A DNA stretch of 64,000 bases, taken from contig CM077645.1 in assembly GCA_039707465.1 (NCBI GenBank), positions 168,779,503-168,843,502 of the forward strand, written 5' to 3'. This stretch comes from Rhabdophis nuchalis (lineage: Eukaryota; Chordata; Lepidosauria; Squamata; Natricidae). Position numbers and translations under genes: made by a program. Below the pieces are notes generated by a model that did no database searches, was not told where the DNA came from, and worked only from the letters and a program-made list of their open reading frames with translations. Positions 55,892 to 64,000 of this stretch are shown in pieces (position 1 is the first letter of the stretch; each line of letters starts with the position of its first letter).

Positions 55892-56628
55892 TCAGTCTGC
55901 TGGTCCGAACGGCTGAGGAAAATTATCTCTTGTGAGATTCATTGGCAAAATTGCTAACTGAAGTTTTTTACTGAGTCTGGAACCAATTTGGATGATTGGC
56001 GATTTTAAATTTAACAAATTGAATGATTGATTGAGCGCTGCCGCCAAGGCTGCTGCGGGCCGCAGCCGTCTTCGCCGAGGGACTGCGGGGCCTCCGGGCC
56101 TCTGCCTTCAAGGCCTTATAGGCCTCCAGACTCCGGGGGTGAGTTCTTCGCTTTCCATTGGGGCCGCGGGGCTGGCGTAGGGCGTCCGATTAATCGGGCG
56201 GCCCTCCGGAGGTGGCAGTAGGCCGGAGCGGTTGAGGCCTTCTCCCGCGCCTCTTTCAGGACGCCGCTGATCGCGCCCCCCCTCCCCCCTTATCTCCCTC
56301 TGCAGCCCGCCGCACCTTCTATAGGTGGCCTGGCCCCCTCCGGCTGTTGCAGCCGATCGGAGGGTGAGTGAGCGGCGGAGGCGTGCGTGCAGCCTCGAAG
56401 AACACTGCAGGAGTTGCCCGGGCCCGTTTTGGCGTGCTTGGCGGCCATTGGGCTCTCCGGCTGATCTCTGGACATTATATAAGGTCGTATATGGTCACAA
56501 GTTGTTCTGACGTACAAAAAAAAATAAATCCGACGCTAAGTGAGGTTTGGTCGTTAAGTGAATTTTGGCTAATAATTTATTGCAAATTTCACCATTTCAC
56601 TGCTGCAGTCTGTTCTGCCTGCTGAGAC
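55892..56628 (+). promoter_or_regulatory. DIRS copy 2 5' leader
   Basis: A GC-rich leader between the left terminal repeat and the gag start. It probably holds the promoter, but no TATA or initiator can be assigned with confidence. An AT-richer insertion-like patch at about 56480-56590 (ACGCTAAGTGAGG, CGTTAAGTGAATTTTGG) interrupts it and resembles family M3. Confidence 0.4.
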
Positions 56629-58365
56629 ATGTCTTCTAGGGCGGATGAGATCCCCCAGCCGCAAGATGTGCCGCTGCCACCTCCCAGGATGGCTTCCATC
56701 CCTGCTGCCACAAGGCCTACATCGGACAGTCGTCCCTCCAGAGCCCTACTGCGTGATGAACAGAGGAGGCAGCGTGTGTTAGAGAAGCAGGTGGCCAGGG
56801 CCGAGAGTCGCCGGAGAGAGCGTGAGTCTATGGAGTCCATGTCCGCTTCGGGCATCTCCTCCCCGGCCCAATCCAGGGATCCCTCTCCTGCCCCACGTCA
56901 GCGCGGGTCCCAGAGAGAGATCTCGACTTCTCCCTCGGTTTCGCCCTCGGCTATCAGAGGCGTGATGGGCAACCCGCTGGAGGGCACTTCTAGAGACTAT
57001 CTGGTGCCACATCCTTCCTTGGCCCCCCATGGAGGGTCTCCTCGTAGAGATGAGGAGGAGGAGGAGGAATTTGAGGACTTGCAGGACTTGCCTCCTACCA
57101 TTCGTAGGCTGGTTTCCTCTGCTATTGCCAAGGGTATTTCGTCGGGCATGAAGGATCAGGCTCAATTCGCCCCTCCTCCCCTCCTTGCTCCACTGACCTC
57201 AAAGACGGTCCCCAGCAGACCGGCTGAGTCGTCCCCTGCTATCCCAATGGAAGTTGGCGAGTGTCCGAGCTCCCCTTCTCTCGCAAGCGACAAGTCTGGT
57301 ATGGGCGAGGAACCGGTGACTGGCATAGTGTTGTCGGAGGATGAGGACGCCCACAAGGAGGAGGAACCCGCCTATGCGGGTTTGTTCCCACCTTCCCTGT
57401 TTAAGCAACTGCTGGGGAAGGCCAAGTCCACCACGAAGCTCGGGGGCATGGGGAGCCAAACCAATGCTGGCCGGAAGGATCCGAGCCAGGCTATATTCAT
57501 TCGCACTCCTCTGGGTAAGGAGGAAATTCCGGCACCTCCCATGTTTCTGGAGGTAGTTAAAGGTCAGTGGTCTCAACCGGGCGCCTTCCCTGCTCCAGGC
57601 TCGAATGATAGGCGCCTATATAATATGGACAAAGACTTTTCCCAAGCCTTGCAGGTTCCCGAGGTGGACACACCGGTCGCGGCTCTCTCCTCTTCAGCTA
57701 CGGTGGTGGCCGGAGACGCGGCAGACAAATTGAAGCCGGAGGATCGTAAGGCCGAGCACATCCTGCGCAGGGGATATGTGGCATCGTCCTGGGCCATTAA
57801 GGCGGCGGCCGCCGCCTCGTTCTTTAATAGGACGGCCGTCCTGTGGCTCCAGCAGCTGCAGGCCCGCACGCCGGCGGGTGATACCCGCACCTTGAGTGAT
57901 ATCGGTAAGATCCTGGCGGCTTCGCAATATTCCGCGGATGCCACCTTGGATGCAATGAAATTTTCTTCCAGTGCTCTTTCAGCTTCGGTGGCGTCCAGAA
58001 GGTTGCTGTGGCTCAAGAACTGGCAAGTGGACAACAAGTCCAAATTCTACGTGGCATCTAGGCCTTACGTAGGCGGCAAGCTGTTCGGGGATCCGCTGGA
58101 CCATGTGTTCGTTGAGAATAAGGAGAAGAAGGTGATGCCGTCGTCTTCTTCCAAAAGGCAGGAGAACCGTCCGGCCCCTTACCGTAGGCGGCAATTTTAC
58201 CGTCCCCCTGACTCGGATTACCACCAGCCGAGGTATTATGGTTCCAGGGGGGATCGCTTCCAGTTTCGCTCCTCCTTTCAGGACAGGGGCCGTGGCCAAT
58301 TCCATTCCCGAAGACCCTTTCGAGGGGGAGGCGGTCGTCCCTTCCGCAGGGGCAGACAAACCTGA
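56629..58365 (+). CDS. DIRS gag-like protein
   Basis: A 578-residue intact frame starting at the first ATG after the leader. The N-terminal ~140 residues are Ser/Pro/Arg-rich with a basic coiled segment (RVLEKQVARAESRRRERE). An acidic patch (RRDEEEEEEFEDLQDL) follows. The central region holds the conserved block YVASSWAIKAAAAASFFNR and SQYSADATLDAMKF, shared with the gag piece at 47.6 kb. The last ~35 residues are Arg/Gly-rich (RGRGQFHSRRPFRGGGG), as expected for an RNA-binding nucleocapsid-like tail. It should package element RNA. It overlaps the pol frame by up to 128 nt. Confidence 0.85.
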   Translation: MSSRADEIPQPQDVPLPPPRMASIPAATRPTSDSRPSRALLRDEQRRQRVLEKQVARAESRRRERESMESMSASGISSPAQSRDPSPAPRQRGSQREISTSPSVSPSAIRGVMGNPLEGTSRDYLVPHPSLAPHGGSPRRDEEEEEEFEDLQDLPPTIRRLVSSAIAKGISSGMKDQAQFAPPPLLAPLTSKTVPSRPAESSPAIPMEVGECPSSPSLASDKSGMGEEPVTGIVLSEDEDAHKEEEPAYAGLFPPSLFKQLLGKAKSTTKLGGMGSQTNAGRKDPSQAIFIRTPLGKEEIPAPPMFLEVVKGQWSQPGAFPAPGSNDRRLYNMDKDFSQALQVPEVDTPVAALSSSATVVAGDAADKLKPEDRKAEHILRRGYVASSWAIKAAAAASFFNRTAVLWLQQLQARTPAGDTRTLSDIGKILAASQYSADATLDAMKFSSSALSASVASRRLLWLKNWQVDNKSKFYVASRPYVGGKLFGDPLDHVFVENKEKKVMPSSSSKRQENRPAPYRRRQFYRPPDSDYHQPRYYGSRGDRFQFRSSFQDRGRGQFHSRRPFRGGGGRPFRRGRQT

Positions 58366-60249
58366 GCACGCCTCCCCTGTAGGCGGCCGCCTTAGAGCCT
58401 TCAGTTCGTTCTGGGCTCAGGTCACCACCGATGCGTGGGTGATTGATACTATAGCTAATGGCCTTAAGCTTGAGTTTCTTTCTCCTCCCCCGAATCTCTT
58501 CCGTTCCTTTCCTTCCTCCAAGAACCCGGAGAGACTGGCACGCTTGTCCGCTCGGCCATCCGACATCTCCTAGATATCCGAGCAATTGAGCCGGTGCCCT
58601 CCGGGGAGGTGGGCCAGGGGTTTTACTCCAACTTGTTTATTGTCCCGAAGGTTTCGGGGGGTTGGAGGTCCATTTTAGACCTTAAACGTTTGAACAATTA
58701 TATAGTGTATCGCCGGTTTAAGATGGCTTCCCTAAGGTCCATCTTGCAAGGTGTGTGGAAAGGCGATTTCATGGTCTCCATAGACCTCACTGAGGCCTAC
58801 CTGCACATCCCTGTCTGCCCCTCCCATCGCAGATTCCTGCGGTTCTCACATCAAGGGTCTCACTTTCAGTACAGGGCCATGCCATTTGGGCTAGCCTCGG
58901 CTCCCCGCATTTTTACCAAGGTAATGTCGGCGGTCGCAGCTTACCTGCGCTCCGTCCCCATTCGATTACAGCTTTACCTTGATGATGTCCTGCTACAGGC
59001 CCACTCCTTTGATCAGGCCACCCACGATCTCAACCTTACCATTGACACTCTTCAAAAATTGGGATTTTCCATCAATTTTCCCAAAAGCCATCTCACCCCC
59101 TCTACGAGGATCCTCCATTTAGGGGCGGTCATTGATTCGGTTGAGGGCATGGTGTTCCTGTCCAGGGACAGGAAGGATCGGCTGCAACAGTTGGTTAGCT
59201 CTGTCAGGTCAGACCAGGTGTCCCCCATAGTGACCTTATCCCGTCTCCTGGGGTCCATGATTTCCTGTGTGGGAATAGTTCCCTGGGCTCGCTTCCATTC
59301 CAGGGAATTGTAATGGGCTTTGATTCCTTATCAGAGACTCATGGTCAGTAACTCCCCGGTCCCCGTCCCGGTCCCCCCGCGGGTTCGGCTGTCCCTCCGT
59401 TGGTGGATGTCCCCAGCGATAGGGCAAGGGTCCCCCCTTTGGGCTCCTGCCAGGGTTACTGTTACCACTGATGCCAGCCTCTTTGGCTGGGGCGCTCTGA
59501 TGGGGTCGCAGATGGCGCAAGGCCGATGGACTGCCTCGGACTTACGGCACAATATTAACTTCCTCGAATTGAAGGCAGCACGCCTGGCCTTGCGTCATTT
59601 CCAAAAAGACTTGTTTCATGCTCATGTGTTGCTTCTCACAGACAATATTGCGACGAAGGCGCATGTGAACAAACAGGGAGGGATTCACTCCAGAGCTCTT
59701 TGGACAGAAGCACACAGACTGATGACCTGGGCGGAGACCCATGTTGGGTCTATCGAGGCGGATCACATTTCCGGCCTCCTGAATCACCAGGCAGATTGGC
59801 TGAGCCGCAGCACGGTGGACCATGGAGAGTGGCAACTTGATCCGTTGCTGTTTCGGCGGATATGCCAGAGATTCGGAGAACCGGTGATAGACCTATTCGC
59901 GACGCCGAAGAATACGCAGCTTCGGAGGTTCATCACCCGTTACCAGACATGGAATGCCGAGGACACCGATGCTCTCCGCTGCTCGTGGCCGACCGGTCTC
60001 CTTTATGCCTTCCCTCCCCTTCCCCTTCTCCAGGGCACGATCAGGAAGCTGTTAGCGGTAGAGGCCGAGATGATTCTCATAGCCCCGGATTGGCCCAGGC
60101 GCGCTTGGTATGCGGATTTGAGGCAGCTGTCAGTGTTTCCCCCGTGGAGGCTTCCGGACACAGAGGTCAGGCTATTTCAGGGGGTGCTCCAGCACCCGGA
60201 CCCCAGGTGGTTGAAACTGACCGCCTGGCGCTTGAGCGGCAGACCTTGA
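58238..60249 (+). pseudogene. DIRS pol: RT, RNase H and methyltransferase-like region, nearly intact
   Basis: The N-terminal part (58238-58573, frame 2) has VGGRLRAFSSFWAQVTTDAW and overlaps gag. The frame then shifts by one at about 58545-58565 and continues with IRHLLDIRAIEPVPSGE. RT blocks: DLTEAYLHIPV and YLDD at 58975-58986, intact. A single TAA at 59311-59313 interrupts the end of the RT, and the same frame resumes at once with WALIPYQ. RNase H keeps its four acidic positions: TTDASLFGW, FLELKAARLAL, LLTDNIATKAHVN and NHQADWLSR. The region after it (VIDLFATPKN, LIAPDWPRRAWY) corresponds to the putative methyltransferase domain of DIRS elements, which is less certain. Two point lesions would restore nothing by themselves in vivo without reversion or recoding. 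Confidence 0.85.
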
Positions 60250-61292
60250 GCGTTGGGCACATTTCGGTCAGGGTTATGCGTACCCTGGAGGCGGCTAGAC
60301 GCCCCTCCACTAATAGGATTTATGACACTACCTGGACTGCCTTCTCCAGGTGGTGTGAGAGGTCCGACATCGTTCCCCAGGCGGCCTCGGTTTTTGAAGT
60401 CTTGGACTTCTTACAGGATGGCCTTGACAAGGGGCTGGCCTACAACACTTTACGCAGGCAAACTGCGGCATTAGCCACGGTTATTCCGGGTGACGGTCGC
60501 ATTCCCCTCCCTCATCTTCCTTTGATTAAACGATTCCTCAAGGGGGCGGCTAACCTGGCTCCCCCTGTGGTGCATAGGTTTCCCACTTGGGACCTTCCCT
60601 TGGTTCTACAGGCCTTGACAGGGGCTCCCTTTGAACCCATTAGATCGGTGCCCTTGCAGCTGTTGACCTTCAAGGTGGCGTTCCTGGTAGCCGTCACTTC
60701 GGCTCGGTGCATCTCCGAGCTTAACGCCCTATCCTCCCGCAGTGACCTCTGCCTTTTCCACTCGGATAGAGTAGTCCTACGCTTAGATCCCACCTTCCTG
60801 CCAAAAGTCAATACTCCTTTCCATAGGTCGCAAGAATTGGTGCTACCCAATTTCTGCCCGTCCCCCTCTCGGGAGAGAGAGCGGCTTTGGCATAGGCTAG
60901 ATGTCCGTAGGGCCCTTCGGATCTACCTAAAGAGAACCGTGCCCATTCGACGGTCTGAGGCACTGTTCCTTTCCTTTCAGCCGGCTTCCCAGGGAGCCAG
61001 GGTCACTCCTAGCACTATAGGCAGGTGGATTAGGCAGACGATCGTCCTGGCCTATGAGGCCAGAGGGGTGACTCCGCCACTTGGTATCACAGCCCATTCC
61101 ACACGTAGCGCGGCCACAACGGCGGCCTGGGCGACCAGGGCTCCGTTTGAGGACATTTGCAGGGCGGCCTCTTGGTCTAGCCCTTCTTCGTTCATCCGGC
61201 ATTATAAGCTTGATGCGTACGCGTCGGCAGACGCGGCATTTGGCCGAAGGGTGCTACAGCAGGTGGCTTCAACCTCGGGCACTGTAGTCTAG
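59862..61292 (+). CDS. DIRS tyrosine recombinase
   Basis: An open frame of 476 codons overlapping the end of pol by 388 nt. The first ~115 codons merely overlap pol in another frame, so the real start probably lies near or before VETDRLALERQTLS (about 60210-60250). The N-terminal DNA-binding part has RPSTNRIYDTTWTAFSRWC and LDFLQDGLDKGLAYNTLRRQ. Catalytic residues are visible: Arg in TSARCISEL (codon 60705-60707), His and Arg in AHSTRS (61092-61109), Trp in AASWSSPSS, and the Tyr nucleophile in HYKLD (61203-61205). The enzyme would integrate the circular DNA copy without target duplication. No disabling change is visible. Confidence 0.9.
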   Translation: MPEIRRTGDRPIRDAEEYAASEVHHPLPDMECRGHRCSPLLVADRSPLCLPSPSPSPGHDQEAVSGRGRDDSHSPGLAQARLVCGFEAAVSVSPVEASGHRGQAISGGAPAPGPQVVETDRLALERQTLSVGHISVRVMRTLEAARRPSTNRIYDTTWTAFSRWCERSDIVPQAASVFEVLDFLQDGLDKGLAYNTLRRQTAALATVIPGDGRIPLPHLPLIKRFLKGAANLAPPVVHRFPTWDLPLVLQALTGAPFEPIRSVPLQLLTFKVAFLVAVTSARCISELNALSSRSDLCLFHSDRVVLRLDPTFLPKVNTPFHRSQELVLPNFCPSPSRERERLWHRLDVRRALRIYLKRTVPIRRSEALFLSFQPASQGARVTPSTIGRWIRQTIVLAYEARGVTPPLGITAHSTRSAATTAAWATRAPFEDICRAASWSSPSSFIRHYKLDAYASADAAFGRRVLQQVASTSGTVV

Positions 61293-61324
61293 TTCCCCAC
61301 CCTAGGACGGTAGCTTTGGTACGT

Positions 61325-61418
61325 CCCTGTCGTGATGCCTCCCACTCCCCATCGCCGAGAACGTTCGTTGGTACTCACATGAACGACGATTCTGGCGATG
61401 GGAGTGGGAGGCATCACG
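61325..61418 (+). other. DIRS copy 2 internal complementary region
   Basis: Two abutting segments that overlap by 5 bp. 61325-61361 complements the left end (55777-55813, 36/37). 61357-61418 complements the right end (61593-61654, 61/62). This is the expected template that bridges both ends when the cDNA is circularised. It starts 33 bp after the recombinase stop. Confidence 0.9.
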
Positions 61419-61508
61419 TCCCTCCCTATTATTATTAGTGGCTGGGTGGGGGTGGCTACCCCTCCTTGTTGTGATTTCTGTTAGCAGGTTTGGTCGGTCA
61501 TGGCCTTC

Positions 61509-61654
61509 GAAAGGAATGGGGAAGAAGGAGGAGGCGTGGCCTAATTAAGTTTCTCAGTCTGATGGACCAATAGGCATTGAGGATTTCCCTGTCGTGATGC
61601 CTCCCACTCCCATCGCCAGAATCGTCGTTCACGTGAGTACCAACGAACGTTCTC
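61509..61654 (+). repeat. DIRS copy 2 right terminal repeat with extension
   Basis: 61509-61617 is the inverted copy of the left terminal repeat. 61618-61654 is the extra 3' extension, found elsewhere only as its complement in the internal region. The element ends at GAACGTTCTC. Confidence 0.88.
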
Positions 61655-61659
61655 TGTTG

Positions 61660-63300
61660 TTTTTCTGAGAGCATTGAGTTTCTACCTTTTCTTCCCTCAG
61701 TTTTTTTTATTTCACAAGTCACTGCTGATTTTATGATCTCATTTCACAATTAGCCCTATAAATTCCCTGATCCTTCACTTGTTTATTTCCTGAAGCATGT
61801 AATTATTGTTAACTTTTTATTAAACTCAAGCTTCTTTTTTTCCATTTCAGCCACCTCCTGCCTACACAGCTTATCTTATTTTCAAACATATGTGAAGTTT
61901 CCTGATCAAAGACATTATAGAGCAAAGCAGCTGGGTTGTTACAGTATATTTTATTTCTGACAATTTCTCCCTTTAACATTTCACAACAACAATGTAATGC
62001 AATGATTATGCTGGTGATAAATACTAAAATGAATTCACAAATAAAACTACATATATTTGTCTGAGATTATGAAAGGTTATAGTTTACTTTGTACAAAAGT
62101 AAAGATGCAGCATTCTAGAAGTAAATGTTTTTAACAGAAAATAAAACTGTGAAGTATGTTATTACAAAGCAAGCTTTATATGTAATATATGCCTTGAAGT
62201 AAAAACCTACCTATGGAAAAACTAAAATGGATTTTTTTCCAGCCTCAAGGTTATAGCAAAAATATATCCAAGATAATCCATCCTTAATTATCTGTGGTAT
62301 TTGCTGACCTTTGAAATTTAATTATAGAAGGAAAATGGTTTCAAGTTGTCTGTATCTCTTACATCATATTCTGATACCAACAGCATCCATTTAAATTCAG
62401 AACTTCATTAATTTTACATTAACAGAGACAGAATTTTGATCAATCTACTATAGTACAAATTATATAATTTCATTATCTTCAAACCTGGTTCCTCACTGTC
62501 ATTTAGTTACTTCATTATTCATTAGCTACACTTTATTTTCATTAAATTCTTAATGGCATGCATCAAAGTAACCCTCCAAAAAGACCTCAATCAAAAATGC
62601 TTTGTTTTAATCATTCTAGGTATATAAAACTCCAGAAACTTTGAAGGAACAACTATGTGTTTGCTGTTACAGAAAAATAACAACAATGGTACAATCTTTA
62701 ATTTTAGTGGATTTTGGAATGGCCAAAATCTTTTTATAGAGTATTCAGGGCATACTAAGCTGTGGAAAACATCATATCAGCATGTCATGGCAATGATTGT
62801 ATTATTCATGTGTATGCTTCACAATATAGCAATATTAATTAAGAGAATGCACTTTATTCTTTCAAACCACGAAATTCCACTGCTCTTAACAAGCCAATTT
62901 AATTTTTGTTGATTTAATTTTTGTATTTAGAAATGTTATGCACTCATGACTAATAAAAAAAACTTGGATCTCCAGGTTGTGTAATTTAGCCCCATAGTTA
63001 AACAGCATTTTCATTTCCCACTAACAAAGAGAAGTTGCAAAGCAATGAATCAGTGATATGGAAACATCTAAAGACTTGGCCTCAAATTTTCCTCAGCAGT
63101 CTTCCTACACTGCCTGAAATAAGACCACCATTACGGTATATCCCCAATTGCACATACATAGAAGGATAGAGATGTAATATGTACTTGAAGTACACAGGCA
63201 TACTAAGATGGTTTCCAAAGCAGTGGTTTACACATAAAAATTAGATAAAACAAGAAATTAATGTAAGAATACTAACAAAGTTTACAGATGAAATACACCA
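61660..63300. other. AT-rich right flank, no gene seen
   Basis: No domain-bearing frame. The 85-codon frame at 62655-62912 is unsupported. Confidence 0.45.
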
Positions 63301-63315
63301 GATTTTATTTTATCA

Positions 63316-63360
63316 TATCTGTCTGTCTGTCTGTCTGGCTGGCTGGCTGGCTGGCTGTCG
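63316..63360. repeat. (CTGT)n(CTGG)n microsatellite
   Basis: TCTGTCTGTCTGTCTGTC passes into GGCTGGCTGGCTGGCTGG. Confidence 0.9.
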
Positions 63361-63424
63361 GAAGGAAAACTGGATTTATACATTACTCATCATGCTGGAC
63401 ACAACTGACTACTATATTACCGAT

Positions 63425-63515
63425 CCCAGAGGAATGGAGCTATCGAACTCCAGGAGTAAGCAGTGAGTTAGTCTGCAGTACTGCATTTTAACCACTGCGC
63501 CATCACTGTTCTTTA
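63425..63515 (-). mobile_element. tRNA-derived SINE head
   Basis: The minus strand reads AACAGTGATGGCGCAGTGGT with an A-box-like TGGCGCAGTGG, then AAAATGCAGTACTGCAGACT and GAGTTCGATAGCTCC (B-box-like). Same family as 40941-41038. Confidence 0.65.
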
Positions 63516-63534
63516 TATTAGACGGGACTGGCAC

Positions 63535-63565
63535 TGGACTGGACAGGACAGGACAGGACAGGTTG
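63535..63565. repeat. (GGACA)n pentanucleotide repeat
   Basis: CTGGACAGGACAGGACAGGA run between the SINE and the GTAG array. Confidence 0.85.
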
Positions 63566-63574
63566 GGGAATAGA

Positions 63575-64000
63575 TAGAGAGGTAGAAATACAGTAGGTAG
63601 GTAGGTAGATAGATAGGGGAATAGATAGAGAGATAGATAGAGATACAGTAGGTAGGTAGGTAGGTAGAGGGAGGGAGGAAGAAATACAGTAGGTAGGTAA
63701 GTAGAGGGATAGACAGAGAAGGAGAAATACCATAGGTAGGTAGCTAGGTAGGTAGGCAGGCAGGTAGGTAGGGGTATAGATAGGGAGAAATACAGTAGGT
63801 AGGTAGAGGGATAGAGAGGGAGAAATACGGTAGGTAGGTAGATAGAGCGAGAAAGGAAGAAATACAGTAGGTAGGTAGGTGTAGGGATAGATAGAGAGGG
63901 AGAAATATGGTAGGTAGGTAGAGGAATAGAGAGAGAGGGAGAAATACAGTAGGTAGTTCGGTAGAGGGATAGAGAGGGAGAAATATGGTAGGTAGGTAGA
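63575..64000. repeat. Compound GTAG/CTAC minisatellite, array 3
   Basis: Reverse-complement organisation of arrays 1 and 2. GAAATACAGTAGGTAGG-like cores recur at irregular spacing of roughly 35-60 bp, separated by (GTAG)n, GATAGATAG and GAGAGGGA blocks. It continues past the end of the window. Confidence 0.9.

Larger units (their letters stand above)
55777..61654 (+). mobile_element. DIRS-type retrotransposon, copy 2, structurally complete
   Basis: A 5.9-kb element with every DIRS landmark: left inverted terminal repeat (55777-55891), 5' leader, gag (56629-58365), overlapping pol (RT, RNase H, methyltransferase-like), tyrosine recombinase (to 61292), internal complementary region (61325-61418) and right terminal repeat with a 3' extension (61509-61654). 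It has no LTRs, no integrase and no clear target-site duplication, as expected for DIRS elements, which integrate circular DNA through their recombinase. Disabling changes are few: an apparent frameshift at about 58545-58565 and a TAA at 59311-59313, both in pol. Confidence 0.92.

Noticed and set aside
57573..58043. 156-codon minus-strand frame opposite DIRS gag
   Set aside because: Antisense shadow of a GC-rich coding region, with no domain of its own.
1..64000. CRISPR array, operon or prokaryotic features
   Set aside because: Composition, microsatellites and LINE/SINE content are those of a vertebrate chromosome. The repeats are tandem or dispersed, not spaced direct repeats.

Overview
This window looks like a piece of non-coding squamate reptile chromosome, most likely from a snake. 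The evidence is the repeat community. It holds young and old L2-clade LINEs, CR1 3' ends, a BovB/RTE 3' end, a CR1-L3 tail that seeds an ATTCT microsatellite (known from snakes), tRNA-derived SINEs of the squamate Sauria type, several DIRS-type tyrosine-recombinase retrotransposons, a Tc1-like transposon remnant, and many small DNA transposons set in AT-rich sequence. I could not support any host protein-coding exon, tRNA gene or rRNA gene. Every long open reading frame belongs to a mobile element or lies antisense to one, and the window could be intergenic or intronic.

Layout. 0.3-7 kb: an old LINE tail, a 5'-truncated L2 (0.82-1.93 kb, minus), a complete-looking ORF1-only L1 element with target-site duplications (2.43-4.42 kb, plus), a CTAC compound satellite inside another repeat, a CR1 tail and a small TA-flanked DNA transposon. 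7.8-11.4 kb: a decayed DIRS element (minus) interrupted by a 247-bp hAT-type element. 11.4-12.2 kb: a second copy of the TA-flanked element, split by another CTAC array. 12.3-15 kb: AT-rich sequence and a small transposon containing telomere-like repeats. 15.7-20.2 kb: two truncated L2 copies (minus), the first carrying an L1 3' fragment inserted in its 3' UTR. 24.0-28.4 kb: a hAT-type element and a nearly full-length L2 with an uninterrupted 996-residue endonuclease/reverse-transcriptase frame (minus). 29.5-30.2 kb: the end of a Tc1-like transposon abutting another DNA-element end. 30-46 kb: mostly AT-rich sequence with scattered fragments, including an L2 endonuclease fragment next to a BovB tail (plus). 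46-49 kb: a degraded LINE endonuclease, then a chimeric DIRS with a 575-bp long-inverted-repeat element in it. 51.85-53.75 kb: a Ty3/Gypsy protease-RT-RNase H relic (minus). 55.78-61.65 kb: a structurally complete DIRS element (plus) with gag, pol, tyrosine recombinase, inverted terminal repeats and an internal complementary region. 63.3-64 kb: a SINE and a third GTAG/CTAC compound array.

How the parts relate. The L2, L1, CR1 and BovB pieces are target-primed LINEs, and the SINEs would borrow LINE machinery. The DIRS elements instead carry their own tyrosine recombinase and are built to circularise through the internal complementary region. Nesting gives a relative chronology: the L1 3' fragment is younger than the L2 it sits in, and the hAT element is younger than the 8-11 kb DIRS. 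The L2 at 25-28 kb and the DIRS at 56-61 kb appear to be the most recently active elements. The DIRS coding capacity is broken by only one apparent frameshift and one nonsense codon, both in pol.
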